DNA of 20,951 bases from assembly GCA_910588505.1 (NCBI GenBank), contig CAJUPQ010000064.1, forward strand, positions 1 to 20,951, given 5' to 3'. A program made the translations under genes and the position numbers. The DNA is from an uncultured Hungatella sp. (GTDB lineage Bacteria > Bacillota > Clostridia > Lachnospirales > Lachnospiraceae). The notes below the pieces were generated by a model. It saw nothing but the letters and a program-made list of their open reading frames with translations, ran no database searches and was not told the origin of the DNA. How positions within the stretch are numbered: the stretch's first letter is position 1; each line of letters starts with the position of its first letter. Below are positions 1 through 7,038 of the stretch, piece by piece.

Positions 1-6
1 ATGTGA

Positions 7-49
7 GAGAAAGAACGAACTGTGGAAGGGGCTGTTCTTTCTCTTTTTT
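7..49 (+). terminator. Rho-independent terminator of an upstream gene
   Basis: A perfect 10-bp stem (GAGAAAGAAC at 7-16 with GTTCTTTCTC at 34-43) is followed directly by six T. It would end a plus-strand gene lying left of the window. The remaining stretch to 251 carries stop codons in the frame of the next gene (TAA at 186-188) and no recognisable protein. Confidence 0.8.
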
Positions 50-251
50 CGTTCCTTAAAAACTATATCGGAATGACATGGGATGGTCAAGAGGAAAACG
101 CGCTGCATCCTGCAGCACGCTCTTATGGACAGTATTTGAAAACTGAGATTTTAATTTGACGTTTTTGTGCGGGAGATTGGAACTTTAATTTGCTGGGCTA
201 CATCTTAGCAAAAGTAAGGCAGGTACCGCACCATCTACGGATAGAAAGGCA

Positions 252-1733
252 ATGCCGCTGTATTGCGGTCACTGTGGGTTGAAGCTTCGCCCTACTACAA
301 GAAATGAGGGTACGTGCATCTGTCATACCGGTAATATGATGCCCTATGAGCCATGTGGTCAGATACAGGTTCGTAAAACTGATATTCAGAATGTCATGGT
401 AAAGGCAATCAATGTACAGGCAAAAATCTTATTGGATGAAGCAAAGAACAATAAAGCTACATCAAAAGAACTTAGGATGCTGCAGAAAACCTTTGCTCAG
501 CTGGAAGCAGAAAAGCAGAGCTATCGTGATGAACGTATGAATCTTTATAAGGATTTCAAGGCTGGTAAGATAGAGCGTGATAAATTTTTGGCAAGAAAGA
601 CTGAGGTATTAAAGCAGGAAGAAGAGTGCCTGGCTGAATATGAGATTATTCAGTCAAAGATAGAAGAACTGCAGCATAAGCAGGAGCATGTTCAGTCAGG
701 GGCAGAGGCTTTTCGTGAGTATACGCTTTTATCAGAGTATGATTATGATGTGGTAAATCATTTGATTTCCAGAGTGGAGTGCTTCAATGATGGTCATATC
801 AAGATTGCTTGGAATTTCAAGTCTGAATTTAAAGGAGCAGAGCCAGTAGAGGAAACTGTGAGTGATACACCTGTTGTAAAGGGTAGAGTAGCAGTTTATA
901 CATCGGATTTGTGGATGATGCCACAGGATAGCGATTATACGATATCCAAGAGAAATGCTGCGAATTATTGTGTTAAGAAGCTTGATGTTTTGGAAGAAAA
1001 TATTACTTTTTATCATGACGATAAAGCGGACGATGGTGTGTATTTTAGAGAAGGCTATATGAAATTCATAGATGAAGGAAGACGTGGAGCAGTAGAGGCT
1101 CTGGTTATAGATAGCTTTAAGGATTTATACCTGGCACACCAAGACCTTGAAAATCTAATTCGCTTTATCATTCCGAAGCTTCCTTGTCGCTTTATTGCAG
1201 TATCAGATGGATTTGATTCTGCTACGGCTGATGATAGACAGTACCAGGAAATGTATGATTCTTATAAGCATGTACGCCAGGGAGATATTATGAAATATCG
1301 AACGATAGAGCGTAAAGCCGGTAAAAGGGTTGCTGCAACTATGAGATATCCTCAATGTCCGATGCTTTACGGCTATCATACAAGAGAGAACGGAAGCTAT
1401 GCTGATACAGAAGTGATTGCTCTTATTCAGCAGATCTATGATAAAGTCCTAGAAATTAAGAAGCTTAGTAAGGTGGCACGTTGGCTTAATGATCAGGGGA
1501 TACCTACTTCTCAGGCATTTCTGAATGAAGAGGGCTATGACAGACCTGAGCGTGTAAAAAAATGGAATGCTGAAAAGCTATGGGGTGTCACCAAGCAGGA
1601 AGGATACGTCAGCTATTGCAAGTATTATGACAGGTGCAAAGAGCTAGGAAAGCACTGTGATAGAAAGCCTATTATTGACAAGGATAAGTTTGATGAAGTA
1701 AACGAAAAATACGCATATAGAAAGAACAGATAA
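252..1733 (+). CDS. 5'-truncated large serine recombinase: zinc ribbon and coiled coil fused to a catalytically dead recombinase
   Basis: The 493-residue protein begins where a large serine recombinase normally ends. A zinc-ribbon region (Cys5, Cys8, Cys22, Cys24, Cys35) is followed by a Lys/Glu-rich coiled coil (about 45-150) and the usual recombinase C-terminal strand region (about 160-193). Then comes a second recombinase-like part: a resolvase-fold segment (about 212-325, beginning GRVAVYTSDLW and holding DDKADDGVYF and RFIAVSDGFDS) and a Recombinase-like segment (about 345-455). In this second copy the catalytic YxRxS motif is replaced by YTSDLW, and the SRxxR motif by SFKDLYLAHQ, so it should not cut DNA. 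The first catalytic domain is absent. The open frame reaches back only to 189 and the ATG at 252 has a weak ribosome site, so the gene is probably truncated. It might act as a DNA-binding partner of the recombinase at 2319, which lacks a zinc ribbon (inference). Confidence 0.75.
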   Translation: MPLYCGHCGLKLRPTTRNEGTCICHTGNMMPYEPCGQIQVRKTDIQNVMVKAINVQAKILLDEAKNNKATSKELRMLQKTFAQLEAEKQSYRDERMNLYKDFKAGKIERDKFLARKTEVLKQEEECLAEYEIIQSKIEELQHKQEHVQSGAEAFREYTLLSEYDYDVVNHLISRVECFNDGHIKIAWNFKSEFKGAEPVEETVSDTPVVKGRVAVYTSDLWMMPQDSDYTISKRNAANYCVKKLDVLEENITFYHDDKADDGVYFREGYMKFIDEGRRGAVEALVIDSFKDLYLAHQDLENLIRFIIPKLPCRFIAVSDGFDSATADDRQYQEMYDSYKHVRQGDIMKYRTIERKAGKRVAATMRYPQCPMLYGYHTRENGSYADTEVIALIQQIYDKVLEIKKLSKVARWLNDQGIPTSQAFLNEEGYDRPERVKKWNAEKLWGVTKQEGYVSYCKYYDRCKELGKHCDRKPIIDKDKFDEVNEKYAYRKNR

Positions 1734-1754
1734 GTAAATACTGGTAAGTCATTT

Positions 1755-1779
1755 GGGAGCTTTCGGGCTCCCTTTTTTT
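1755..1779 (+). terminator. Rho-independent terminator after the truncated recombinase
   Basis: GGGAGC (1755-1760) pairs with GCTCCC (1767-1772) around a TTTCGG loop, followed by seven T. It begins 22 bases after the recombinase stop codon. Confidence 0.9.
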
Positions 1780-1811
1780 CATGTGTATATGTTCGGATAT
1801 CGTTAGATAAT

Positions 1812-1832
1812 ACCAAATAGAAATGGTATAAT
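1812..1832 (+). promoter_or_regulatory. Candidate repressor operator overlapping a TATAAT box, pointing into the 3' end of the XRE gene
   Basis: ACCAAATAGAAATGG (1812-1826) is one of three copies of ACCAAATAGNRATGG around the XRE gene. It abuts a perfect TATAAT (1827-1832); the only -35 candidate is weak (TTAGAT, 1803-1808). Transcription from here would run antisense into the XRE gene. A Shine-Dalgarno-like AAGGAG (1855-1860) precedes an ATG at 1864 that opens only 24 codons. It may be an antisense promoter or a leftover recombinase promoter. Confidence 0.45.
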
Positions 1833-1849
1833 ATACCTTATAGGAATTA

Positions 1850-2179
1850 TTATAAGGAGTTCAATGACGATAATAGGCTGTCAATTTGGGCTAATACAAG
1901 TTTTCTCTTATTTGCCGGGAGTTCATAAATCTTGGTAACAAGCTCATTTGTGAGTTGTTCATCTTCGTTACTAATGATTCCTGCAAGCAGGTTATTTGCG
2001 GTAGTTTCCAGCACTTCCGCTATATTGATAAAGGTTTTTAGCTGAGGTGTTTTGTTGCCAAGTTCTATCTGACGAAAGTAGTTGGCAGACAGGTTGCACT
2101 GTTCAGCCGCCTGATCCTGTGTTAGTCCTTTTGCAATTCTGTATTTTCTTATGTTAGACCCTAAAGTCTTTGAATCCAT
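1850..2179 (-). CDS. XRE-family helix-turn-helix transcriptional regulator
   Basis: A 109-residue Cro/C1-type repressor. The N-terminal helix-turn-helix (about residues 5-60) reads LGSNIRKYRIAKGLTQDQAA, then a recognition-helix region with SANYFRQIELGNKTPQ. A short helical tail (about 70-109) probably serves dimerisation. The start at 2179 (MDSKTLGSN) is preferred because GGGGAGGAA sits just upstream. Starts at 2197 or 2212 would overlap the operator-like motif at 2194-2208. The gene lies between two recombinase genes and is divergent from the second, the arrangement of a repressor controlling excision of an integrative element. Autoregulation is inferred from the motif copies around the gene. 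Confidence 0.85.
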   Translation of the reverse strand: MDSKTLGSNIRKYRIAKGLTQDQAAEQCNLSANYFRQIELGNKTPQLKTFINIAEVLETTANNLLAGIISNEDEQLTNELVTKIYELPANKRKLVLAQIDSLLSSLNSL

Positions 2180-2193
2180 ATCGTGATTCCTCC

Positions 2194-2293
2194 CCATCGC
2201 TATTTGGTACAAACCATCACAAATAGAATATCTTAGAGTGACTATTTGGGAGAAGTTGCCAAAGGGTATTATTTTTCTACCAAATAGAGATGG
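2194..2293. promoter_or_regulatory. Divergent XRE/recombinase control region with two operator-like motifs
   Basis: ACCAAATAGCGATGG reads on the minus strand at 2208-2194, just ahead of the XRE ribosome site. ACCAAATAGAGATGG reads on the plus strand at 2279-2293, just ahead of the recombinase ribosome site (AAAGGGGG, 2307-2312). Two partial half-matches lie between them: CAAATAGAAT at 2220-2229, and CCCAAATAG on the minus strand at 2250-2242. The spacing suggests one repressor covering both divergent start regions. No -35/-10 pair is clear enough to place the promoters. Confidence 0.55.
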
Positions 2294-2318
2294 TTATTCG
2301 CTTGGAAAGGGGGTGAGT

Positions 2319-4028
2319 ATGGTTATGGAGCAAAGCGAAAATACAACAAAAGAGGAAATAGAGGGACTTTTTGAAGAGGATCCTGAAAGGAAAAATGCTG
2401 CTGTTGCAAGACGCGTTCAGAAGAAAAAACGTGTTGTTAATCATGATAAAAAATACGATGTGCAGGTAATTCCGGCTACGGTAGGAGTAACACCGGAAGG
2501 TGAAACTGCTCCTATCAGGCGTTGTGCTGCATATTGCAGGGTTAGTACTGATCAGGAAGCTCAGTCCAGTAGCTATGAGCTGCAGTGTAAGCATTATACG
2601 GAATACATAGAATCAAGGGATGACCTGGTACTGGTGAAAGTCTATGCGGATGAGGGACTTAGCGGTACTCAGATGAAGCATAGAGATCAGTTCCTGCAGA
2701 TGGTCTCTGACTGTGAGGCTGGAATGATAGATTTGGTTTTGACGAAATCTCTTAGCAGATTTTCACGAAATGTGGTGGACTGTCTGAGCACGATCAGAAA
2801 GCTGAAAGCTTTAAATCCACCGGTAGAGGTGTTTTTTGAAAAAGAGAACCTGTCATCGCTGGATGATAAAACCGATATGGTTCTGGCAATGATGGCATCC
2901 ATAGCGCAGGAAGAGTCCAGGAGCATTTCTGCCAATATCAGCTGGGCTATCAGAAAGCGTATGGAAAACGGCACTCAGAAGATTCCTACGGCCTGTCTTT
3001 TAGGCTATGCCTCAGATGAAGATGGCAATATGGTAATCGTGGAAGAAGAAGCTAAAATTGTGAAGTTTATCTACAAAAATTTCATTCTGGGTATTCATCC
3101 AAATGTAATCGCAGAAAAACTGAATAAGCAGGGAAGTACCACGGTGCTGGGGAATCCCTGGACTGGTATGAGCGTCAGAAATATTCTGCAGAATGAGAAA
3201 TATTGCGGTGATGTACTGATGCAAAAGACTTTTACGGACAGCTATCTTACCCACAAGGTTAAGAAGAATAATGGTGAAAGGCAGCAGTTTTTTATCGCAG
3301 ATCATCATGACGCTATCGTTTCCAGAGAAGTGTGGGACAAGGCAAAGGCTATTCTGGAAAAGATGAACTACAAAAATTGGAAGAGACAGTCGCAACAGAG
3401 GTTGATTCCATTGGCAGCAGGACTGTTGGCAGGATATATTCCGATTAGTCCCTTTTGGAAGGAAGTCTCAGTTGCAAGACTTGAAAATGCAACAAGTAAA
3501 TTTAATGAAGGTGCAGGTGGTCAGCTGGTAGAACTTGTGCCGGAAAAGGAACCAAGAGAAGAAAGAGAGGATTTGATTATGTCAGAGATTTTAGATGGAT
3601 TTGAAGTAATTGATACAGAGGTAGGCAGAAGCGATTCTGTTATGACGGTAATGGGGAATATGTTGAAGTTTAATAAGCCCACAGCAGCAGAGCTTATGTA
3701 TCCGGCATTTGTGAGAGCACTTCTTAATGCTCCAGATAAGAAGGTGGCTGTGCAGGTATGTACAGAAAAGACCAAGTGCGCCATGCCATTCAGCAAGCCT
3801 GAGAATCAGCAGAGCTACGCTATCACTCTTAAGAATCCAGCTGTAGTAGTGGCTGTAAGAAAGTTGCTTCCTGATCTGAGCCCGGATGATGCACTGACAT
3901 TTAAGGGACAGCTCTTTGCAGAGAATAAAGTAATCATCTATGATCTAACCAAGGGAGAGCCTATCAAGCGTAGGAATCGTAAGAAGTCTGATGATGCTGC
4001 GGATCAGGGTGCTGAGGCTGATGAGTAG
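2319..4028 (+). CDS. Large serine recombinase, catalytic domain intact, atypical C-terminus
   Basis: A 569-residue site-specific recombinase. After a charged 65-residue N-terminal extension, the resolvase catalytic domain (about 68-215) has AAYCRVSTDQ with the expected nucleophile Ser76 and Arg74, a YADEGLSGTQ segment, and KSLSRFSRN with Arg147 and Arg150. A Recombinase domain follows (about 222-335; LLGYASDEDG, NILQNEKYCG). The family's usual Cys zinc ribbon and long coiled coil are absent. About 190 residues of unrecognised sequence take their place (from about 380), ending in a Lys/Arg-rich stretch and an acidic tail. The start at 2319 has an AAAGGGGG ribosome site. An upstream in-frame ATG at 2238 would translate through the operator and is unlikely. 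The protein should cut and rejoin attachment sites of an integrative element; the zinc ribbon of the 252-1733 product might complement it (inference). Confidence 0.85.
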   Translation: MVMEQSENTTKEEIEGLFEEDPERKNAAVARRVQKKKRVVNHDKKYDVQVIPATVGVTPEGETAPIRRCAAYCRVSTDQEAQSSSYELQCKHYTEYIESRDDLVLVKVYADEGLSGTQMKHRDQFLQMVSDCEAGMIDLVLTKSLSRFSRNVVDCLSTIRKLKALNPPVEVFFEKENLSSLDDKTDMVLAMMASIAQEESRSISANISWAIRKRMENGTQKIPTACLLGYASDEDGNMVIVEEEAKIVKFIYKNFILGIHPNVIAEKLNKQGSTTVLGNPWTGMSVRNILQNEKYCGDVLMQKTFTDSYLTHKVKKNNGERQQFFIADHHDAIVSREVWDKAKAILEKMNYKNWKRQSQQRLIPLAAGLLAGYIPISPFWKEVSVARLENATSKFNEGAGGQLVELVPEKEPREEREDLIMSEILDGFEVIDTEVGRSDSVMTVMGNMLKFNKPTAAELMYPAFVRALLNAPDKKVAVQVCTEKTKCAMPFSKPENQQSYAITLKNPAVVVAVRKLLPDLSPDDALTFKGQLFAENKVIIYDLTKGEPIKRRNRKKSDDAADQGAEADE

Positions 4029-4069
4029 AATTAAAAGAGATTAACAACAGAATAGAAGAACATACTGTT

Positions 4070-4111
4070 GACCTGTTAGGAGTACGCACTGCTCCTGATA
4101 GGTCTTTTTTT
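4070..4111 (+). terminator. Rho-independent terminator after the recombinase
   Basis: GACCTGTTAGGAG (4070-4082) pairs with CTCCTGATAGGTC (4092-4104) with one mismatch, followed by seven T. It lies 42 bases downstream of the recombinase stop. Confidence 0.9.
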
Positions 4112-4119
4112 GTTCGCAT

Positions 4120-4194
4120 AAAAAATCTGGCAGAGAACGTGTCCCTACCAGATTCCGCGTTTTGATTATACGCTTTTCCTCAAAGGATATTATA
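4120..4194 (-). ncRNA. Possible small RNA of about 60 nt
   Basis: On the minus strand TTTATA (4217-4212), a 17-base spacer and a perfect TATAAT (4194-4189) form a promoter-like pair. About 30 bases downstream a hairpin (AATCTGG 4124-4130 with CCAGATT 4148-4154) runs into six T on that strand. A smaller GCGT/ACGC stem lies between them. No reading frame or known RNA family was recognised. A promoter next to a terminator could equally be debris of a mobile element. Confidence 0.25.
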
Positions 4195-4233
4195 GCACTG
4201 ATTTTTAAAGTTATAAAGAGAAAAATACAAAAA

Positions 4234-4285
4234 CCACCGGATTTTCTGGTTAGGCTGATTGGGGCACTAACCATGAATCTGGTGG
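4234..4285. repeat. Imperfect palindrome in the AT-rich gap
   Basis: CCACCGGATT (4234-4243) pairs imperfectly with AATCTGGTGG (4276-4285). Inside it TGGTTAG (4247-4253) pairs perfectly with CTAACCA (4267-4273). There is no T-run in either direction, so it is not an obvious terminator. It could be a mobile-element end or a recombinase substrate. Confidence 0.5.
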
Positions 4286-4289
4286 AACT

Positions 4290-4780
4290 TTTGATTTACA
4301 TTCTTAAACCCAGGGACATTTTATCACACCTTAAATGTTTGTGCCACAGGAAATTATGTGTGGCTTAAATGTAGAGAAGGTGGATTCGTTGGTAATTATT
4401 GGTGGATTGAGAAATTTCCTTAATGAGGTCTTAAATCTGGAACATGGAGAGGGAAATGTTGTGAAGGATTTTTTTGAGGTGGATTTTGTCAAAATTGGAA
4501 CTGGATTCGATGATTTTGATATTTTCATTCACTTTTCAAATTCTGCTTATGAGCCTTCTTTGAGTTTTCAGCAGAAATTTTGAGATGAATGCAGACGTTA
4601 TTTTTGATGAATCCACTTACATAGTATGCGTGAATCCACTTGGTTTGTCCTATTATGCATGGGGTATGGGTGGTATGTCAACAAAGGATTTTTCCTTGAA
4701 AATAAAGGGTTTGAAGGGCTTGGAAGTGCCTATTTTCTTAACGTTTTTGGAGTGGATTGGTGGTGGGTCCTTAAATTTAA
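4290..4780. other. AT-rich stretch with no recognisable gene
   Basis: Two short plus-strand open frames lie here (4335-4583 and 4585-4803). Neither has a convincing ribosome site or resembles a family I know. TTAAATG occurs as a direct repeat around a small GCCACA/TGTGGC hairpin near 4330-4380. The stretch is most likely degenerate DNA between the mobile module and the host genes. Confidence 0.5.
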
Positions 4781-4783
4781 AAT

Positions 4784-4846
4784 TCTTACTTGACAAAGGG
4801 TGATGAGCTGCCCCAGCTGTTTAACGTGCTGGAGGGAACCATGTTA
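4784..4846 (+). pseudogene. Fragment of a bacterial sugar transferase (exopolysaccharide priming glycosyltransferase type)
   Basis: One frame reads SYLTKGDELPQLFNVLEGTM, close to the conserved DELPQLxNVLKGxMSLVGPRP block of bacterial sugar transferases (Pfam PF02397 family). The match stops abruptly before the SLVGPRP part and nothing upstream belongs to the family, so only about 20 codons survive. The next 50 bases (4851-4898) read AQDMVKNSLAQIEGRDM, which may be a scrap of the AAA/PD-(D/E)XK family seen at 5095; that part is tentative. Confidence 0.4.
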
Positions 4847-4889
4847 AGGCGCAGGATATGGTAAAGAACTCCCTGGCCCAGATCGAAGG

Positions 4890-4940
4890 CAGAGATATGA
4901 GACTGTTCTTGTCTCAAAAGGCATGCATAGCATATCTCTG
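4890..4940. repeat. Perfect 10-bp inverted repeat with nested hairpin
   Basis: CAGAGATATG (4890-4899) pairs perfectly with CATATCTCTG (4931-4940), and GAGAC/GTCTC (4899-4903 and 4911-4915) pairs inside the loop. No T-run follows. It lies among gene fragments and its role is unknown. Confidence 0.5.
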
Positions 4941-5094
4941 CGCTTAACCACCCCATGAAATAGTAGCAGCTGACGTTTTTAAGCAAAGGATTATGAAAAG
5001 GAATAATTGTGTTTTCAATAAAAATTCGCTATACTAAAACCAGATCCTAGAAGAAGAAAAAGAACAGAACAGCTGCGGGAAAGGGAGTAAAGAC

Positions 5095-5435
5095 ATGGCG
5101 AAGACAGTAGGAATCGGTTTACCATAGTTTTGTGCTGGGGCTGATGGTGGAATTGGCAGACGATATATCCTGACTTATAATCGTGAAAGCGGGTTTGGAA
5201 GGCATGACGTGATGCTGGAGCCCAGAAGGGTGGAGGATGACGGGATCATTCTGGAATTTAAAGCGCGGGATACAGATAAGGAGAAGGAACTGGCGGATAC
5301 AGTGAAGGAGGCTCTGGCCCAGATAGACAGGCAGAAGTATGAGACTATCCTTGCCGCCAAAGGCGTGCCGAAGGGAAAATACGCAAATATACGTTCGCTT
5401 TCCGAAGGAAAACGATCCTAATCAAAGAGAAATAG
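5095..5435 (+). pseudogene. AAA-ATPase / PD-(D/E)XK nuclease-domain gene, collapsed by internal deletion and frameshifts
   Basis: The ATG at 5095 follows a good ribosome site (GGGAG) and starts MAKTVGIGL, the usual beginning of the clostridial AAA-ATPase-like proteins with a C-terminal PD-(D/E)XK (DUF1703) domain. Immediately afterwards, in another frame (from about 5120), comes the C-terminal motif YHSFVLGLMVELAD. A one-base shift near 5165 leads to RYILTYNRESGFGRHDVMLEP and ILEFKARDTDKEKELADTVK, holding the nuclease-type D...EFK pattern. A second shift near 5375 gives KIRKYTFAFRRKTILIKEK and a stop at 5433-5435. The Walker motifs and the whole middle, normally more than a kilobase, are gone. 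Only the two ends remain, out of frame. An upstream TATACT box near 5030 suggests the promoter persists. Confidence 0.75.
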
Positions 5436-5459
5436 ACAAATCTATCTAAAAAAGAGAGG

Positions 5460-5498
5460 AGCCCCAGCATATTTCCAACATGGAGATATGCTGGGGCT
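5460..5498 (-). terminator. Strong hairpin terminator downstream of uxaC, possibly bidirectional
   Basis: A 13-bp perfect stem (AGCCCCAGCATAT at 5460-5472 with its complement at 5486-5498) is followed on the minus strand by CCTCTCTTTTTTAG. It suits termination of the lacI-uxaC transcript and may also stop readthrough from the pseudogene at 5095. Confidence 0.75.
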
Positions 5499-5612
5499 AA
5501 GGTTTTCAACCGAGTTCATTATACCATAACATCGGCTTGCTTACAACAAGAATCAGATATTTTAAAAAATTTTTTAACAAAGATCAAAGATCTCACCTGC
5601 CAGCGTGTGAGT

Positions 5613-7019
5613 TTACAGATCAAACCCAAAATACTTCACCGCGTTATTATAAGAGATCCCCTCAACGATCTTCTTAAGCGCCTTTCTATCATCGGGATAT
5701 TCTCCGTTCTCAACCCATCCTCCGATCAGCTCACACATGATCCTGCGGAAATACTCGTGGCGTGTGTAGGACAGAAAGCTTCTGGAATCTGTCAGCATAC
5801 CGATAAAGTTTCCAAGGCATCCTAAGTTGGCCAGGGAAGTCATCTGCTCGGTCATGCCTGCTTTGTGATCATTGAACCACCAGGCGGAACCCTGCTGGAT
5901 GCGGCCGTTGGCGCCGGCGGCCTGGAAGCATCCAAGGATGGTGCCAATGGAGGCATTATCGTTGGGGTTTAAGGAGTAGATGATGGTCTTTGGGATCTCG
6001 TTGGTGGCGCTTAAGGCGTTGAGGAAATCCGCCATCTGGGCTGACGGGGCGTAGTTGTTGATGCAGTCAAAGCCGGTGTCAGCGCCGAGCTGCTGGTACA
6101 TATAGGCGTTGTTGTCTCTCTTGCAGCCGTAGTGGAGCTGCATCACCCAGTTTCTGCGGTTGTACTCTTTGGCCACGAACAGCATGAACGCGGTCTTATA
6201 TTTCAGTTCCTCTTCCCTGGAGATGCCCTGACCGGCAAGGCCCTTTGCCATGATGGCGTCGATCTCTTTGTCGTCGGCGGGAACGTACATGACGTACTCA
6301 AGAGCGTGGTCTGACACAGAACACTTGTGGTCGGCAAAATAGTCCATCCGGGCTTTCAGGGCTTCCTTTAAAGAAGAGAAATCTTTTACCTTCACGCTGC
6401 TGACGTCGGAGAGCCTGGCCATGTAGGCCGCGAAATCCGGTTTTTCCACGTTCATGGCCTTGTCCGGTCTCCAGGCGGGGAGAACCTGGACGTCGAAGGT
6501 GTCGTCGGCAGCGATCTTCTCATGCCACTCTAAGGTGTCCACCGGGTCGTCGGTGGTGCAGATCAAGGTCACGCCGGACTGGCGGATGATGTTGCGCACG
6601 GTCATGGAGTCCTGGCCCAGTTTTTCATTGCACAGGTCCCACACCTCCTGGGCAGTGTCTCCGTTTAGATGGCCGGTGTAACCGAAATATTTTTGAAGTT
6701 CCAGGTGGCTCCAGTGGTATAAGGGATTGCCGATGAGCTTCTCCAGAGTTTCGGCCCACTTCTGGAATTTCTCCCGGTCTGTGGCGTCGCCGGTGATGTA
6801 CTTCTCCTCCACGCCGTTGGAGCGCATCTGGCGCCATTTGTAGTGGTCGCCGCCCAGCCATACCTGGGTGATGTTGTCAAACTTGCGGTCCTCGGCGATC
6901 TCCTGGGGATTGATGTGGCAGTGGTAGTCCAAAACGGGCATCTTGGCAGCGTAGTCGTGGTAGAGCTGCTTTGCCGTGTCTGTGGAGAGCAGGAAATCTT
7001 TGTCCATAAATGGTTTCAT
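5613..7019 (-). CDS. uxaC: Uronate (glucuronate/galacturonate) isomerase
   Basis: UxaC isomerises D-glucuronate to D-fructuronate and D-galacturonate to D-tagaturonate, the first cytoplasmic step of hexuronate breakdown. The 468-residue product has the family's usual length. It carries the N-terminal metal-binding HxH (His33, His35 in PVLDYHCHINP), the TDDPVDTLEWH segment and the conserved C-terminal LGNFIGMLTDSRSFLSYTRHEYFRR region. The start at 7019 (MKPFMDKDF) has an AAGGAGG site (7034-7028). The open frame continues to 7238 but that extension overlaps the lacI gene and is not family-like. The gene begins 19 bases after the lacI stop, so both probably share the operator-controlled promoter at 8062-8114. 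Confidence 0.95.
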   Translation of the reverse strand: MKPFMDKDFLLSTDTAKQLYHDYAAKMPVLDYHCHINPQEIAEDRKFDNITQVWLGGDHYKWRQMRSNGVEEKYITGDATDREKFQKWAETLEKLIGNPLYHWSHLELQKYFGYTGHLNGDTAQEVWDLCNEKLGQDSMTVRNIIRQSGVTLICTTDDPVDTLEWHEKIAADDTFDVQVLPAWRPDKAMNVEKPDFAAYMARLSDVSSVKVKDFSSLKEALKARMDYFADHKCSVSDHALEYVMYVPADDKEIDAIMAKGLAGQGISREEELKYKTAFMLFVAKEYNRRNWVMQLHYGCKRDNNAYMYQQLGADTGFDCINNYAPSAQMADFLNALSATNEIPKTIIYSLNPNDNASIGTILGCFQAAGANGRIQQGSAWWFNDHKAGMTEQMTSLANLGCLGNFIGMLTDSRSFLSYTRHEYFRRIMCELIGGWVENGEYPDDRKALKKIVEGISYNNAVKYFGFDL

Positions 7020-7038
7020 TGGGATCATCCTCCTTGGA

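Noticed and set aside
1864..1938. 24-codon plus-strand frame with a good ribosome site
   Set aside because: It overlaps the 3' end of the XRE gene on the other strand, and its sequence is only the complement of that gene; kept as part of the promoter observation.
4335..4803. Two short adjacent plus-strand open frames (82 and 72 codons)
   Set aside because: No convincing ribosome sites and no recognisable protein family; AT-rich DNA gives such frames by chance.
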